Assembly: GCA_002449845.1 (NCBI GenBank)
Contig: DJXW01000009.1
Coordinates: forward strand, 1 to 64,000
Direction: 5' to 3'
Origin: Prevotella sp. UBA6994
Lineage (GTDB): Bacteria > Bacteroidota > Bacteroidia > Bacteroidales > Bacteroidaceae
DNA: 64,000 nt
Part shown: piece after piece, positions 18,108 through 26,796 of the stretch
Layout of the letters: the number at the start of each line of letters is the position of its first letter
How positions within the stretch are numbered: position 1 is the stretch's first letter
Notes under the pieces: model-generated
Told to the model about the DNA's origin: nothing
What the model saw: the letters and a program-made list of their open reading frames with translations, nothing else
Database searches by the model: none
Program-made: the position numbers and the translations under genes

Positions 18108-18329
18108 ATGGACATTATAGAGGAAATCCGTAAATATAATCAAACAAGAGGCTTAACGCTGCCTAAAGGCGAATCATACAGAAAACGCATACAAGCCGTA
18201 AACGCCATATATGATGAACACGTAAAGGACGGTGTAAGCAACCGTTTTATTTGGCGTATGTATATACACCCCTTGTTTGGTATCAGTGAAAGGACATTTT
18301 ACAACTATCTAAAACGTGCAACATTTTGA
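18108..18329 (+). CDS. Small HTH-like protein of the island
   Basis: A 73-residue basic protein ending in a helix-turn-helix-like stretch (HPLFGISERTFYNYLKRA). The N-terminal half is helical (DIIEEIRKYNQ, SYRKRIQAVNAIYDEHV). It resembles small DNA-binding proteins of Bacteroidales phages. Candidate jobs are binding the GTTTACA array, binding the dyads at the capsid promoter, or a small-terminase-like role; none is proven. It sits after the capsid terminator, so it needs read-through or its own promoter. The start at 18108 is the only well-placed ATG. Confidence 0.6.
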   Translation: MDIIEEIRKYNQTRGLTLPKGESYRKRIQAVNAIYDEHVKDGVSNRFIWRMYIHPLFGISERTFYNYLKRATF

Positions 18330-18446
18330 ATAATATGCATAATTATTGCACAAAATAGGGTGTGAAATACCAACAAAATAAGTGTCAAAAAATATAGTTG
18401 CTTATCAAGCAGTTACACGTTGGAACGCCATTTAAACGCCATTCGA

Positions 18447-18466
18447 ATTTTAGAACGTTTCGTTTT
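18447..18466 (+). repeat. 20-bp motif, copy 2 of 3
   Basis: ATTTTAGAACGTTTCGTTTT, matching 15005-15024 at 17 of 20 positions by eye, and 18694-18713. Confidence 0.55.
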
Positions 18467-18490
18467 ATATACAGTTTTTTTGAAGTTTTT

Positions 18491-18673
18491 CAAATGTTAA
18501 AGTTTACACGAATAAACAATATAAATGCTTGTTTTTCAGCCAATTGCAAATGTTAAAATTTACGGTGTAAACTTTTAAGTTTACGTTTGGGGGTAGATGT
18601 AAACTTTTGAAAATGTAAAGTGTTTTATATCAATAATTTAGCCCTATTTTCTTGTATCTTAACAAATGTTAAT
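18491..18673. repeat. Right-end repeat cluster (CAAATGTTAAA and GTTTACA/TGTAAAC)
   Basis: CAAATGTTAAA starts at 18491 and 18547, with a variant at 18663. GTTTACA-like sites start at 18502, 18558 (ATTTACG) and 18579 (GTTTACG) on the plus strand. Reverse sites TGTAAAC start at 18566 and 18598, with TGTAAAG at 18614. Two reverse sites carry the extended TGTAAACTTTT, mirroring AAAAGTTTACA of the left arm. CAAATGTTAAA abuts a TTTAC site twice, giving a composite 18-bp repeat 56 bp apart. Confidence 0.75.
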
Positions 18674-18674
18674 T

Positions 18675-18691
18675 ATATACGCTTCGTTTTG
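18675..18691 (-). repeat. Right terminal inverted repeat
   Basis: ATATACGCTTCGTTTTG, the exact reverse complement of 14600-14616. Confidence 0.8.
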
Positions 18692-18693
18692 GG

Positions 18694-18713
18694 ATTTTGG
18701 AACATTTCGTTTT
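18694..18713 (+). repeat. 20-bp motif, copy 3 of 3
   Basis: ATTTTGGAACATTTCGTTTT, immediately outside the right inverted repeat. It also supplies a second CAAAACGAA word on the minus strand, so the right end carries that word twice and the left end once. Confidence 0.5.
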
Positions 18714-18737
18714 GCGGATTATAGTTGTGATTGGTCA

Positions 18738-18797
18738 CATAGTAAGAAACCATCGGTCACCATGCAAGAAACCGATGGTTACTATATATGTTACCAC
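18738..18797. repeat. ACCATCGGT palindromic repeat, copy 1
   Basis: Words AAACCATCGGTCACCATGCA and AAACCGATGGTTACTATATA in opposite sense form a hairpin-capable intergenic repeat. Related copies are at 39783-39842 and 52862-52940. Confidence 0.7.
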
Positions 18798-18806
18798 TGG
18801 TTTCTT

Positions 18807-18847
18807 GAAGATTGAAGATTGAAAATTGAAAATTGAAGATTGAAGAT
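18807..18847. repeat. GAAGATT/GAAAATT heptamer run
   Basis: About six 7-bp units (GAAGATT, GAAAATT). The same family lies at 49986-50030 and, inverted, inside a gene at 50466-50508. Confidence 0.8.
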
Positions 18848-18912
18848 TACGTTTATTGTTTTATTAATTTTAATTTACCCTATTAAAAAATCTATTGAAC
18901 AAAAAAAAGATG

Positions 18913-18920
18913 TACCTTTG
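18913..18920 (+). promoter_or_regulatory. -7 box before the thioredoxin-like gene
   Basis: TACCTTTG fits TAnnTTTG, 40 bases before the ATG at 18960. The -33 region is not clear; an ATTG at 18894-18897 is closer than usual. Confidence 0.45.
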
Positions 18921-18959
18921 CATCCTATAAACGTTTAATATATCTATAAGGAAGAACCA

Positions 18960-21293
18960 ATGAATAGGAAAACCATCTTTACCATCGTTTTCGCTTTTGT
19001 CGTAATGGCTGTTCAAGCACAAACGAAAGTCTGGAACAAGATTGTAACGGGCTATGTCAACGTACCCATCATCAGCATCACTAAAGTGTCGATTGACGAT
19101 GACCGTACTGAAGTGTTCTTCCACTTGGAAGTGCCTCAACGGGCAGCGGGCGAAACTATCCCTCTCGCCACCAAACCCACGCTACAAGCCGATGGAAAAA
19201 CATACGCAGTAAAGGGAGCAACTGTAATCTCCCTGACCGAACCTTACAAAATACCAGCAGATGGTATAGTGGACTTTACCCTTATCTTCGAGCCCATCCC
19301 TGTCAACACATGGATGATAGACGTGGCAGAACCTAATGGATGGATTTTAGCCAATGTACGCAATGCAGACAATCAGCCCATCGGCATTGCCGATACCTAC
19401 TGGCGCGACGAGGCAACGGGCGACTGGCTCATCGGATTTACTCCGAAGCAAGTCATCTATCATCAACAAGTGTACAACATCCTAAACCAAACGGAGAAGA
19501 AAGACACCTATACCTTGACGCTCGACAATGACATCTTGGTCAAAGTGGGGAAGATGAAGAAGGGCAAACGCGCCATCTACATTGGCAACGCCAAACCCAT
19601 CACATGCAGTCCTATCACTGGGACTTCCCTCCCCGACTATCCAACGAAGGACACTCGCAAGGGCTTTGTCGATAATGGCTACCGCGCTGGCGACAGTGTG
19701 ACGATTGTAGGTTGGCTGAAGGATATGCCGCAAGAAGCTTGGAAACGAAAAGGTCGTGAGTTTGGGATTGGTATTGAGAATATCCTCAAAAACAAAGAAG
19801 AGAGCTCATACGCTTTGATGGACTCTTTAGGGCGTTTTACCCTCAAGATGCCATTGTTCAACACCTCACAAGCATTCCTCGACTGGGGACGAACGACACA
19901 AAGTACCGTGCTGGAGCCTGGCAAGACCTACTTCTTCCTCAACGATTTCAAGACAGGGCAAATGCTATGGATGGGTGATGACGTGCGAGTGCAGAACGAA
20001 TTGTTGGCTCATCCCTATTCGTGGACTTCGGCTGACATAGACCGCAAACGCTATGACCTTGACCCCATGACTTATCTGGCTCAAGCCGACAGTGTTAGAC
20101 GGGTTCAGATGAGCGAACTGGAACAATGTATAACCAACCACCCGAATCTCTCACAACGCTATCAAGACTATGTAGCTGGTTACTATCAGAACATTCTGGG
20201 TGAGTCGATGATGCAGGCAGGATATCATTTTCCCAACCACGAGATTCCGCAAGCATACATGGATTACTTATACAAGGAATGTTGGCAGAAAGCCATCAAG
20301 CCCTACACACTCTATCGTGATTTCTCCACATTCATGCGCGACTTTCTCATTGATATAGGGCACAAACGGAAATGGACGGAGAACTGGAATATATATGATT
20401 ACAACCAAGAATTTGCTTCGAACGAAGAGGAGCTGTCTCTACTGAACCGATGGAAGGACTGGTTAATAAATACCAATGCCAAAATCGAGGCAGCTGCTAC
20501 CTTAGAAGAAAAGCATAAACTTGCCGAACAGCTGAATGCCGATAATGCGGATATGTTAGCAGAGGTAAACAATATCATTAACGGTCCGAGAGGTACGAAA
20601 GTGTTGAATAATATCCAAATTCCTTTCAGAATGAGGCATGAACTTCTTGTGCTCGATTCGTTAGGAGCCGACCAAGACCTCAAAGACATTTGTCTCTCAC
20701 GAACAATCTATAGTATGATTAACGCAAATCCAGCATCGCTGTCGCCAATGGTCATCGACACGCTGAAAGCACTTATCACCAATCCTGTGGCAATCGCGAT
20801 GATTGAGAAGCAAAACGACTACTACCTTGCCATCGAGAACCGCGAGTTCGACAAACTGGTGCTCAAATCGTCTGACAACCTCAAAGACATTTCTGAAGGT
20901 GAGACACTGCTGAAGAAAATCCTCGAACCTTACAAGGGAAAGTTCGTGCTGCTCGATATTTGGGGCACATGGTGCGGTCCCTGCAAGGAAGCACTCAGCC
21001 ACTCCGCCGAAGAATATGCTCGCCTGAAGGACTACGACATTGAGTTCCTCTATCTTGCCAACAAAAGTCCGCAGGCGGCATGGGAGAACGTCATCAAGGA
21101 GTACAACGTCAGCGGCCCGAACGTGGCACACTACAACTTGCCTAACGACCAGCAGAGCGCCATTGAACACTACCTCAATGTACACTCCTGGCCCACCTAC
21201 AAGCTCTTCGACCGCAACGGCAATCTGCTCGACTTAAAGGTAGATGCCCGCGACCTCAATGGATTGACTAACTTGCTTGAACAGATGAAGTGA
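18960..21293 (+). CDS. Secreted thioredoxin-like (TlpA-type) protein with large N-terminal region
   Basis: A 777-residue exported protein with a signal peptide ending near residue 20 (MAVQAQ). Residues about 22-240 are beta-rich with no clear family. A central part (about 245-640) resembles the DUF4369-type and linker region of Bacteroidetes redox proteins. The C-terminal domain (about 650-777) is thioredoxin-like with WCGPC at 671-675 (FVLLDIWGTWCGPCKEAL) and the cis-proline region SWPTYKLFD. It should act on disulfides at or outside the inner membrane. It is the first gene after the island. Its relation to the sugar locus is unclear; a helper of secreted enzyme folding is possible. Confidence 0.8.
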   Translation: MNRKTIFTIVFAFVVMAVQAQTKVWNKIVTGYVNVPIISITKVSIDDDRTEVFFHLEVPQRAAGETIPLATKPTLQADGKTYAVKGATVISLTEPYKIPADGIVDFTLIFEPIPVNTWMIDVAEPNGWILANVRNADNQPIGIADTYWRDEATGDWLIGFTPKQVIYHQQVYNILNQTEKKDTYTLTLDNDILVKVGKMKKGKRAIYIGNAKPITCSPITGTSLPDYPTKDTRKGFVDNGYRAGDSVTIVGWLKDMPQEAWKRKGREFGIGIENILKNKEESSYALMDSLGRFTLKMPLFNTSQAFLDWGRTTQSTVLEPGKTYFFLNDFKTGQMLWMGDDVRVQNELLAHPYSWTSADIDRKRYDLDPMTYLAQADSVRRVQMSELEQCITNHPNLSQRYQDYVAGYYQNILGESMMQAGYHFPNHEIPQAYMDYLYKECWQKAIKPYTLYRDFSTFMRDFLIDIGHKRKWTENWNIYDYNQEFASNEEELSLLNRWKDWLINTNAKIEAAATLEEKHKLAEQLNADNADMLAEVNNIINGPRGTKVLNNIQIPFRMRHELLVLDSLGADQDLKDICLSRTIYSMINANPASLSPMVIDTLKALITNPVAIAMIEKQNDYYLAIENREFDKLVLKSSDNLKDISEGETLLKKILEPYKGKFVLLDIWGTWCGPCKEALSHSAEEYARLKDYDIEFLYLANKSPQAAWENVIKEYNVSGPNVAHYNLPNDQQSAIEHYLNVHSWPTYKLFDRNGNLLDLKVDARDLNGLTNLLEQMK

Positions 21294-21383
21294 TAAATAA
21301 AAGACAAAAGAAAGACAGCAAATTCTCATAAAGTTACGTAAAACAATAAGTACAAAGAGGCACTTCATTCGTCTATAATACGT

Positions 21384-22841
21384 ATGGATAAAATGCGTAT
21401 TATATTATTTTCGTTCATTGCATGGTACATCATGCTGCCAGATGCAATGATGGCGCAAGAGCGCTATCAAGTGGGAGTTTGTGACTGGATGGTTCTCAAA
21501 CGCCAGAAATTGGGTGAATTTGAGTTGGCAAGACAACTTGGTTGTGATGGAATAGAGATGGACATGGGGGCTTTGGGCAAGCGAGACACGTTTGAGAACA
21601 AGCTACGCAACCCGAAAGAAGCAGCCATCTTCAAGCGTACTGCCGACAGTCTCGGAATCAAGGTAGGGGCAGTAGCGATGAGCGGTTTCTACGCCCAAGA
21701 CCTGAGTAAGAAAGACACATATCTGTCGTTGGCAGAAGACTGCTTCGACACGATGGACAAGATGGGAAATGCCACGGTGGCATTCTTGCCATTGGGAGGA
21801 AGCGGCAACGACTGGTCCACCGACAAAGCCAAACGAGCCATCATCGTGAAACGCTTGCACGAAATAGGTGAGGCAGCTAAGGCAAGAGGCAAGAAAGTGG
21901 GATTAGACACTCCTCTTGACGCAAAAGGAAACCTGAAACTATTAAAAGAAATCAACAGCGAAGGAATAGGCATCATCTACAAATTCCAAACCATCATCGA
22001 AAACGGTTGGGACATTTGCAAAGACATGAAGAAATTAGGTGCCAAGAACATCTTTGCCATTCACGCATCTAACACCGACAAAGTTTGGTTGCGTAACGAC
22101 TCAGCCATCAATATGCCTGCCATCAAACAGACATTAGACCAGATGGGATGGAGCGGTTGGCTCTTCGTGGAACGAAGCAGAAATACCAGCATGGTAAGGA
22201 ACGTCAAGATGAACTATGGCAACAACGTGAGATACTTGAAGGAAATCTTCAACTCATACCCTGCTCCCGACGTTCCATTAGACAGCATCGGAAGAGAGCA
22301 AAAATACGTCAACACCATCATCGGACGAGCACAGAAAGCAACCAACGAACTGGGAATCACGTGGACACCGATGGGGCAAAACGTACAGAACATCATAGCC
22401 AACAGATATTTCAAATTGAACGACATCTATACGGAACGCGACTCTGTCAAGAAGAGCAACAAGCAATTGGCAGAAGCCGTTTGCGACTCAAAGCTCTATC
22501 GTTCTCATTTCGGATTTGATGCTGACTTATCCAAATATCTCAAGCCTCACGAGATTGAGAAAGTAAAGGACGTGATGACCTATAACGTGGTGAAAGTAAC
22601 TTACGATGCACAATGCGACATGATTCCCACGTTAAAGGAGGAAGAGAAAACACAAATACTGACTTGGTTGAAAGAAGCCAGGGAACTGGCCATTGATGCA
22701 GAAAGCTCGAACAAGAAACATGAGGTGTTCGGAAAGTACAAGGGACGCATTAACAATTACCTTTCCAAACGAGGATACGACCTGAACAAGGAGCGCGAGG
22801 AATGGTATAAGAGAGTGAAAGCCAGAGGCGACAAATTATAA
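21384..22841 (+). CDS. Exported TIM-barrel (sugar isomerase/epimerase-like) fused to DUF3826
   Basis: A 485-residue protein with a signal peptide (residues 1-25, ending MMAQ). Residues about 28-295 look like an AP-endonuclease-2/xylose-isomerase-type TIM barrel (LGCDGIEMDMGAL, KKVGLDTPLD, NIFAIHASNTD, GWLFVERS). Residues about 302-485 match DUF3826 (KYVNTIIGRAQKATNELGI, YLSKRGYDLNKEREEWYKR), a domain usually found in pectin loci as a separate protein. The barrel should bind a sugar or sugar acid outside the cytoplasm. The fusion implies both parts act on one compound. The reaction is unknown. The next gene starts 22 bp after its stop. Confidence 0.78.
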   Translation: MDKMRIILFSFIAWYIMLPDAMMAQERYQVGVCDWMVLKRQKLGEFELARQLGCDGIEMDMGALGKRDTFENKLRNPKEAAIFKRTADSLGIKVGAVAMSGFYAQDLSKKDTYLSLAEDCFDTMDKMGNATVAFLPLGGSGNDWSTDKAKRAIIVKRLHEIGEAAKARGKKVGLDTPLDAKGNLKLLKEINSEGIGIIYKFQTIIENGWDICKDMKKLGAKNIFAIHASNTDKVWLRNDSAINMPAIKQTLDQMGWSGWLFVERSRNTSMVRNVKMNYGNNVRYLKEIFNSYPAPDVPLDSIGREQKYVNTIIGRAQKATNELGITWTPMGQNVQNIIANRYFKLNDIYTERDSVKKSNKQLAEAVCDSKLYRSHFGFDADLSKYLKPHEIEKVKDVMTYNVVKVTYDAQCDMIPTLKEEEKTQILTWLKEARELAIDAESSNKKHEVFGKYKGRINNYLSKRGYDLNKEREEWYKRVKARGDKL

Positions 22842-22863
22842 ACATATCATATAGACAAGCGAA

Positions 22864-24975
22864 ATGATAGGTATAGGAAAGCTAAAGCATATCTTTGTCT
22901 GTGCCATACCTTTGGTTTGGTGCAACGCTCCCGTAGCAATGGCTCAACGGGCAGTCCAGCAGACAAGCGGAATCACAGATACACACAACAGTCAATATGC
23001 CATCATGACCAGCACTCCCATCAATGCAGTGAGTTGGACTGATGGCTTTTGGGGCGAAAGGTTTGGAGTGTTTAGCAAGACCTCCCTACAAAGCATGTGG
23101 GAAACATGGCAGAGCAAGGAAGGAAAGGGATTCAACAATTTCCTGATAGCCTCTGGCGAGATAGAGGGCGAGCATCATGGTCCTCCATTCCACGACGGCG
23201 ACATGTATAAATGGTTGGAAGCCGTATCTGCCGTTTATGCCATCAACAAAGACCCTGAGTTGGACAAAATCATGGACCGCTTTATAGGATGCGTAGTTAA
23301 GGCTCAACGTGAAGACGGATATATCCATACACCTGTCATCATCGCAGAAATCAACAAACGCAAGCAAGCGGCAGAAAAAGAAAGCGACAACACTGTGGTA
23401 GGAACGGCTGTAGGAACGAAAAACGATGCAGCTTTTGGCAATCGACTCAACTTCGAGACCTACAATTTAGGACATTTAATCACCGCAGGCATCATTCACA
23501 AGCGAGCTACGGGAAAGACGACGTTATTTAACGCAGCCGTTAAAGCTGCCGATTTCCTTTACAACTTCTGCAAGAATGCGCCAGAGGAATTGGCAGGAAA
23601 TGCCATCTGTCCCTCACACTACATGGCTATTGCCGAATTATACCGTGAAACGAAAGACCCTAAATACTTGGAGCTCTCGAAGAAGTTTATCGACATTCGC
23701 GGAATGGTGGAAAACGGAACCGACGACAACCAAGACCGCATTCCTTTCCGTGAGCAATACCAAGCGATGGGACACTCCGTCAGAGCCAATTATCTTTATG
23801 CGGGTGTGGCAGACCTGTTCTTGGAAGACGGTGAGGAACAATTGATGAAAAACCTTACTTCCATCTGGAACGACATTGTCAATCGTAAAATGTATATCAA
23901 CGGTGCTTGCGGCGCTCTCTATGACGGAACGTCGCCCGACGGAACCGACTACAAGCCCGACAACATACAAAAGGTACACCAGAGCTATGGTCGCCCTTAC
24001 CAACTGCCCCACTCTACAGCCCACAACGAAACGTGTGCAAACATCGGAAACATGTTGTTTAACTGGAGAATGTTGCAAGCTACCGGAGATGGTAAATATG
24101 GCGACATTGTGGAAAACTGTTTCTTCAACAGTATCTTATGCGGAATATCGCTCGACGGAGAGAAATATTTCTATACCAATCCTTTACGTATGAGTGACGA
24201 ACTTCCTTACACTCTTCGTTGGCCTAAAGAAAGAACCAAACTAATCAGTTGTTTCTGTTGTCCTCCCAATACGCTTCGTACCTTATGCGAGACACAAGAC
24301 TACGCTTATTCTTTGGGAAAGCAAGAGATTTTCGTGAATCTCTACGGAAGCAACACCATCAACACCAAGATGGAAGGAATCGGTGAGATTTGTATCCGTC
24401 AACAAACAGATTATCCGTGGGACGGACAAGTATCGTTAGAGATTCAAAAGTTGAAAGGTAAGAAACCATTCAAGTTGAAACTTCGCATACCTGGTTGGTG
24501 TGACCGTTTCACCATAGAGAAAAACGGACAAGCCATCAGCACCTTGAAAGAGAATGGCTACGTGACGATAGATGACACGTGGAAAAAGGGAGACGTTATC
24601 TCGCTCAACATGGAAATGAAGACACGCATCATGGAAGCCAATCCGTTGGTGGAAGAATCGCGCGGACAGGTAGCCATTCAGCGTGGTCCCATCATTTATT
24701 GCATGGAAAGCCAAGACCTCAACGGCATAGACATCGACAATGTCATCATTCCCTTAAACACCCAATTCAAACCTGTAGAGACCATGATTGAAGGCAGTAG
24801 GATGATGGCACTTGAAGGGGAGGTCATGGTAAGGACAGAAGGCGAATGGACCAACACGCTCTATCGTGACGCTTCCACCGCAAAACAACGTAAGACTATC
24901 CGCTTGATACCCTATTACGCATGGGGAAATCGAGGAAAAAGTGAAATGACCGTATGGATACCCGCAGGTTATTGA
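22864..24975 (+). CDS. GH127/GH146-like beta-L-arabinofuranosidase
   Basis: A 703-residue enzyme of the DUF1680 clan with a signal peptide ending near MAQ (residue 28). It releases beta-L-arabinofuranose from arabinan or pectic side chains in known members. The zinc-cysteine active site is visible: E389 and C391 in HNETCAN, and C465/C466 in CFCCPPN. Other family marks are GPPFHDGDMYKWLEA and QREDGYIHTP early, and VAIQRGPIIYCME near the end. Family choice between GH127 and GH146 is not certain. The last 22 bases overlap the next gene. Confidence 0.88.
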   Translation: MIGIGKLKHIFVCAIPLVWCNAPVAMAQRAVQQTSGITDTHNSQYAIMTSTPINAVSWTDGFWGERFGVFSKTSLQSMWETWQSKEGKGFNNFLIASGEIEGEHHGPPFHDGDMYKWLEAVSAVYAINKDPELDKIMDRFIGCVVKAQREDGYIHTPVIIAEINKRKQAAEKESDNTVVGTAVGTKNDAAFGNRLNFETYNLGHLITAGIIHKRATGKTTLFNAAVKAADFLYNFCKNAPEELAGNAICPSHYMAIAELYRETKDPKYLELSKKFIDIRGMVENGTDDNQDRIPFREQYQAMGHSVRANYLYAGVADLFLEDGEEQLMKNLTSIWNDIVNRKMYINGACGALYDGTSPDGTDYKPDNIQKVHQSYGRPYQLPHSTAHNETCANIGNMLFNWRMLQATGDGKYGDIVENCFFNSILCGISLDGEKYFYTNPLRMSDELPYTLRWPKERTKLISCFCCPPNTLRTLCETQDYAYSLGKQEIFVNLYGSNTINTKMEGIGEICIRQQTDYPWDGQVSLEIQKLKGKKPFKLKLRIPGWCDRFTIEKNGQAISTLKENGYVTIDDTWKKGDVISLNMEMKTRIMEANPLVEESRGQVAIQRGPIIYCMESQDLNGIDIDNVIIPLNTQFKPVETMIEGSRMMALEGEVMVRTEGEWTNTLYRDASTAKQRKTIRLIPYYAWGNRGKSEMTVWIPAGY

Positions 24976-26720
24976 TAACCATCAGCGCCTGGTTGCTCTC
25001 ATTGAGTGGCGTGAGAGCTTCTGGAGAATTTACCTTGGACGTAGAGCCAGGTGAGTTTACCATCGAGCGTGCCCTGCAACAAGCACGTCTGCAAAAGATA
25101 CATCATCAAACCGACCGTAGCGTATTACGTCTGAAGCCCGGCATTTACCGTTTATCACAACCCATCATCATCCGTCCCGAAGATGAACATACAACGATTA
25201 TTGCCGACGGTGATGTAACCATCAGTGGCGGAATACTTATCAAGGGTTGGAAACGACAAGGAAAGATATGGGTGGCAGACGTTCCGGAATTGAATGGTCG
25301 CCCGATAGAATTTCGGCAATTATGGGTGAACGGCAAGAAAGCCATTCGGGCACGAGACGTGAACGACTTTGAGCAAATGAATAAGATATTGTCGATGGAC
25401 AAGGCAAAGGAAACGCTCTATGTGCCAACCACAGCAGTCAAATCCATCTTACACGAGAAACGGGCAGAGATGGTGCTTCATGAGATGTGGTGTATAGCCA
25501 ACCTTCGCATTAAGGGTATTCAATTGATGGGAGATAGTGCGGCTGTCACATTCCACAACCCAGAGAGCCACGTACATTTCATGCACCCTTGGCCTTCGCC
25601 AATGGTTACTGCTGACGGAAAGCACAATTCGGCATTTTATCTGACCAACGCCCGAAGTTTGCTCAACGAACCTGGCGAGTGGTTTCTTGATATAGACAAC
25701 CACAAGATTTACTACTATCCACGTGCTCATGAGGATATGCGTACCGCAGAGGTGGAAGCTCCAGCTTTGGAAACACTGCTCAAGGTGGAAGGAACACCAG
25801 ACCGCATGGTTCGCCATGTTCAAATTGAGGGATTACGTTTCAGTCATACCACTTGGCTTCGCCCTTCCTTGAAAGGACACGCTCCACTTCAAGCCGGTAT
25901 GTATATGATAGAAGCTTACAAGATACGTCCACAATTATCCCGTCCCAATGGTGACCACAAACTGGATAATCAAGGATGGGTAGGACGACCTGAAGCAGCT
26001 GTCAGCGTGAATGGTGGCGAGGGTATTATATTCAAGAATTGTCAGTTTGAGCACTTAGGGTCAACGGCACTCGACTATCATATATATATAAAAGGAGGAA
26101 GCATTGACCATTGCACTTTCCGTGACATTGGCGGTACGGCAATCCTCGCCGGTTCTTTCGGCTCTGAGGCACATGAGGCACATCTACCATTCGACCCTAA
26201 CGACAGACGTATGATTTGCACAGACCTAACAATTACGAACAATTACATCAACGATGCTGCCAATGAAGATTGGGGATGTATAGGTATTGGTGCGGGCTAT
26301 GTACGTAGCATCCGTATCGTCAACAATGAGATAAGCGACGTATCATATACAGGCATCAGCATAGGCTGGGGGTGGAACCAACAACCATGTGCAATGGCAG
26401 ACAACCGTGTGGAAAGGAATTACATACACCATTATGCCCGCCACATGTACGACACTGCTGGTATTTACACATTGGGGTGTCAGCCTCATACTTTCATTCA
26501 AGAGAACGTGGTAGATAGTATCTACACTCCTATTTACGTGCATGATCCCAACCACTGGTTCTATCTCTATACAGACGAAGGTTCCAGTGGAATTACCGTA
26601 AGGAATAATTGGACTCCCTCGGAGAAGTATCTTAAAAATGCCAACGGCCCAGGCAATACTTGGGAGAACAATGGCTCACAAGTGGCAGATAGTATTCGCT
26701 TGGCGGCAGGGCCAAAATGA
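24954..26720 (+). CDS. GH141-like right-handed beta-helix glycosidase
   Basis: A 588-residue exported protein, signal peptide MDTRRLLITISAWLLSLSGV. After a lid-like segment (LKPGIYRLSQPIIIRPED) it forms repeated coils (VSVNGGEGIIFKNCQFEHLG, ALDYHIYIKGGSIDHCTF, GTAILAGSFG, NEDWGCIGIGAGYV, YTGISIGWGW, DTAGIYTLG). The pattern resembles GH141 members such as those of rhamnogalacturonan-II loci, which remove fucose or methylated sugars; substrate here is inferred. The gene at 58481 is a paralogue sharing NDAANEDWG, ISIGWGW-type and GGIYTL-type motifs. It overlaps the upstream gene by 22 bp. Confidence 0.7.
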   Translation: MDTRRLLITISAWLLSLSGVRASGEFTLDVEPGEFTIERALQQARLQKIHHQTDRSVLRLKPGIYRLSQPIIIRPEDEHTTIIADGDVTISGGILIKGWKRQGKIWVADVPELNGRPIEFRQLWVNGKKAIRARDVNDFEQMNKILSMDKAKETLYVPTTAVKSILHEKRAEMVLHEMWCIANLRIKGIQLMGDSAAVTFHNPESHVHFMHPWPSPMVTADGKHNSAFYLTNARSLLNEPGEWFLDIDNHKIYYYPRAHEDMRTAEVEAPALETLLKVEGTPDRMVRHVQIEGLRFSHTTWLRPSLKGHAPLQAGMYMIEAYKIRPQLSRPNGDHKLDNQGWVGRPEAAVSVNGGEGIIFKNCQFEHLGSTALDYHIYIKGGSIDHCTFRDIGGTAILAGSFGSEAHEAHLPFDPNDRRMICTDLTITNNYINDAANEDWGCIGIGAGYVRSIRIVNNEISDVSYTGISIGWGWNQQPCAMADNRVERNYIHHYARHMYDTAGIYTLGCQPHTFIQENVVDSIYTPIYVHDPNHWFYLYTDEGSSGITVRNNWTPSEKYLKNANGPGNTWENNGSQVADSIRLAAGPK

Positions 26721-26732
26721 AAAAATAGAAAC

Positions 26733-26774
26733 CCTAGTATCTCTAGAATAACTAGATTATCTAGAATAACTAGA
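26733..26774. repeat. CTAG nonamer run between genes
   Basis: About four 9-bp units (CTAGTATCT, CTAGAATAA, CTAGATTAT, CTAGAATAA) in the gap before the MFS gene. It is the same family as the coding array at 12095-12224. Confidence 0.8.
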
Positions 26775-26796
26775 AAAAAATAAAACCAATAGCAAT

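Larger units (their letters stand above)
18330..18693. other. AT-rich right arm of the island
   Basis: No gene is seen. It contains AACGCCATT twice around 18424-18443, a 20-bp motif copy (18447-18466), the GTTTACA/TGTAAAC cluster, the CAAATGTTAAA copies and the right inverted repeat. Confidence 0.55.
14596..18719. mobile_element. Capsid-bearing mini-island with inverted ends
   Basis: A block of about 4.1 kb interrupting the pectin locus. It contains a prohead protease/scaffold, a capsid-like protein, a 73-residue HTH-like protein and one divergent 96-residue gene. Seen directly: 17-bp perfect inverted repeats at 14600-14616 and 18675-18691, arrays of GTTTACA and TTTAACATTTG in opposed orientation near the two ends, tandem operators at the capsid promoter, and intrinsic terminators on both strands. 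Absent: integrase, transposase, terminase, portal, tail, lysis and replication genes. I infer a non-autonomous element, perhaps moved or packaged by a helper phage. A well-kept prophage remnant is the main alternative. Confidence 0.6.

Noticed and set aside
14561..18959. Integrase attachment site or tRNA target
   Set aside because: No tRNA gene, integrase or long direct repeat was seen at either end.
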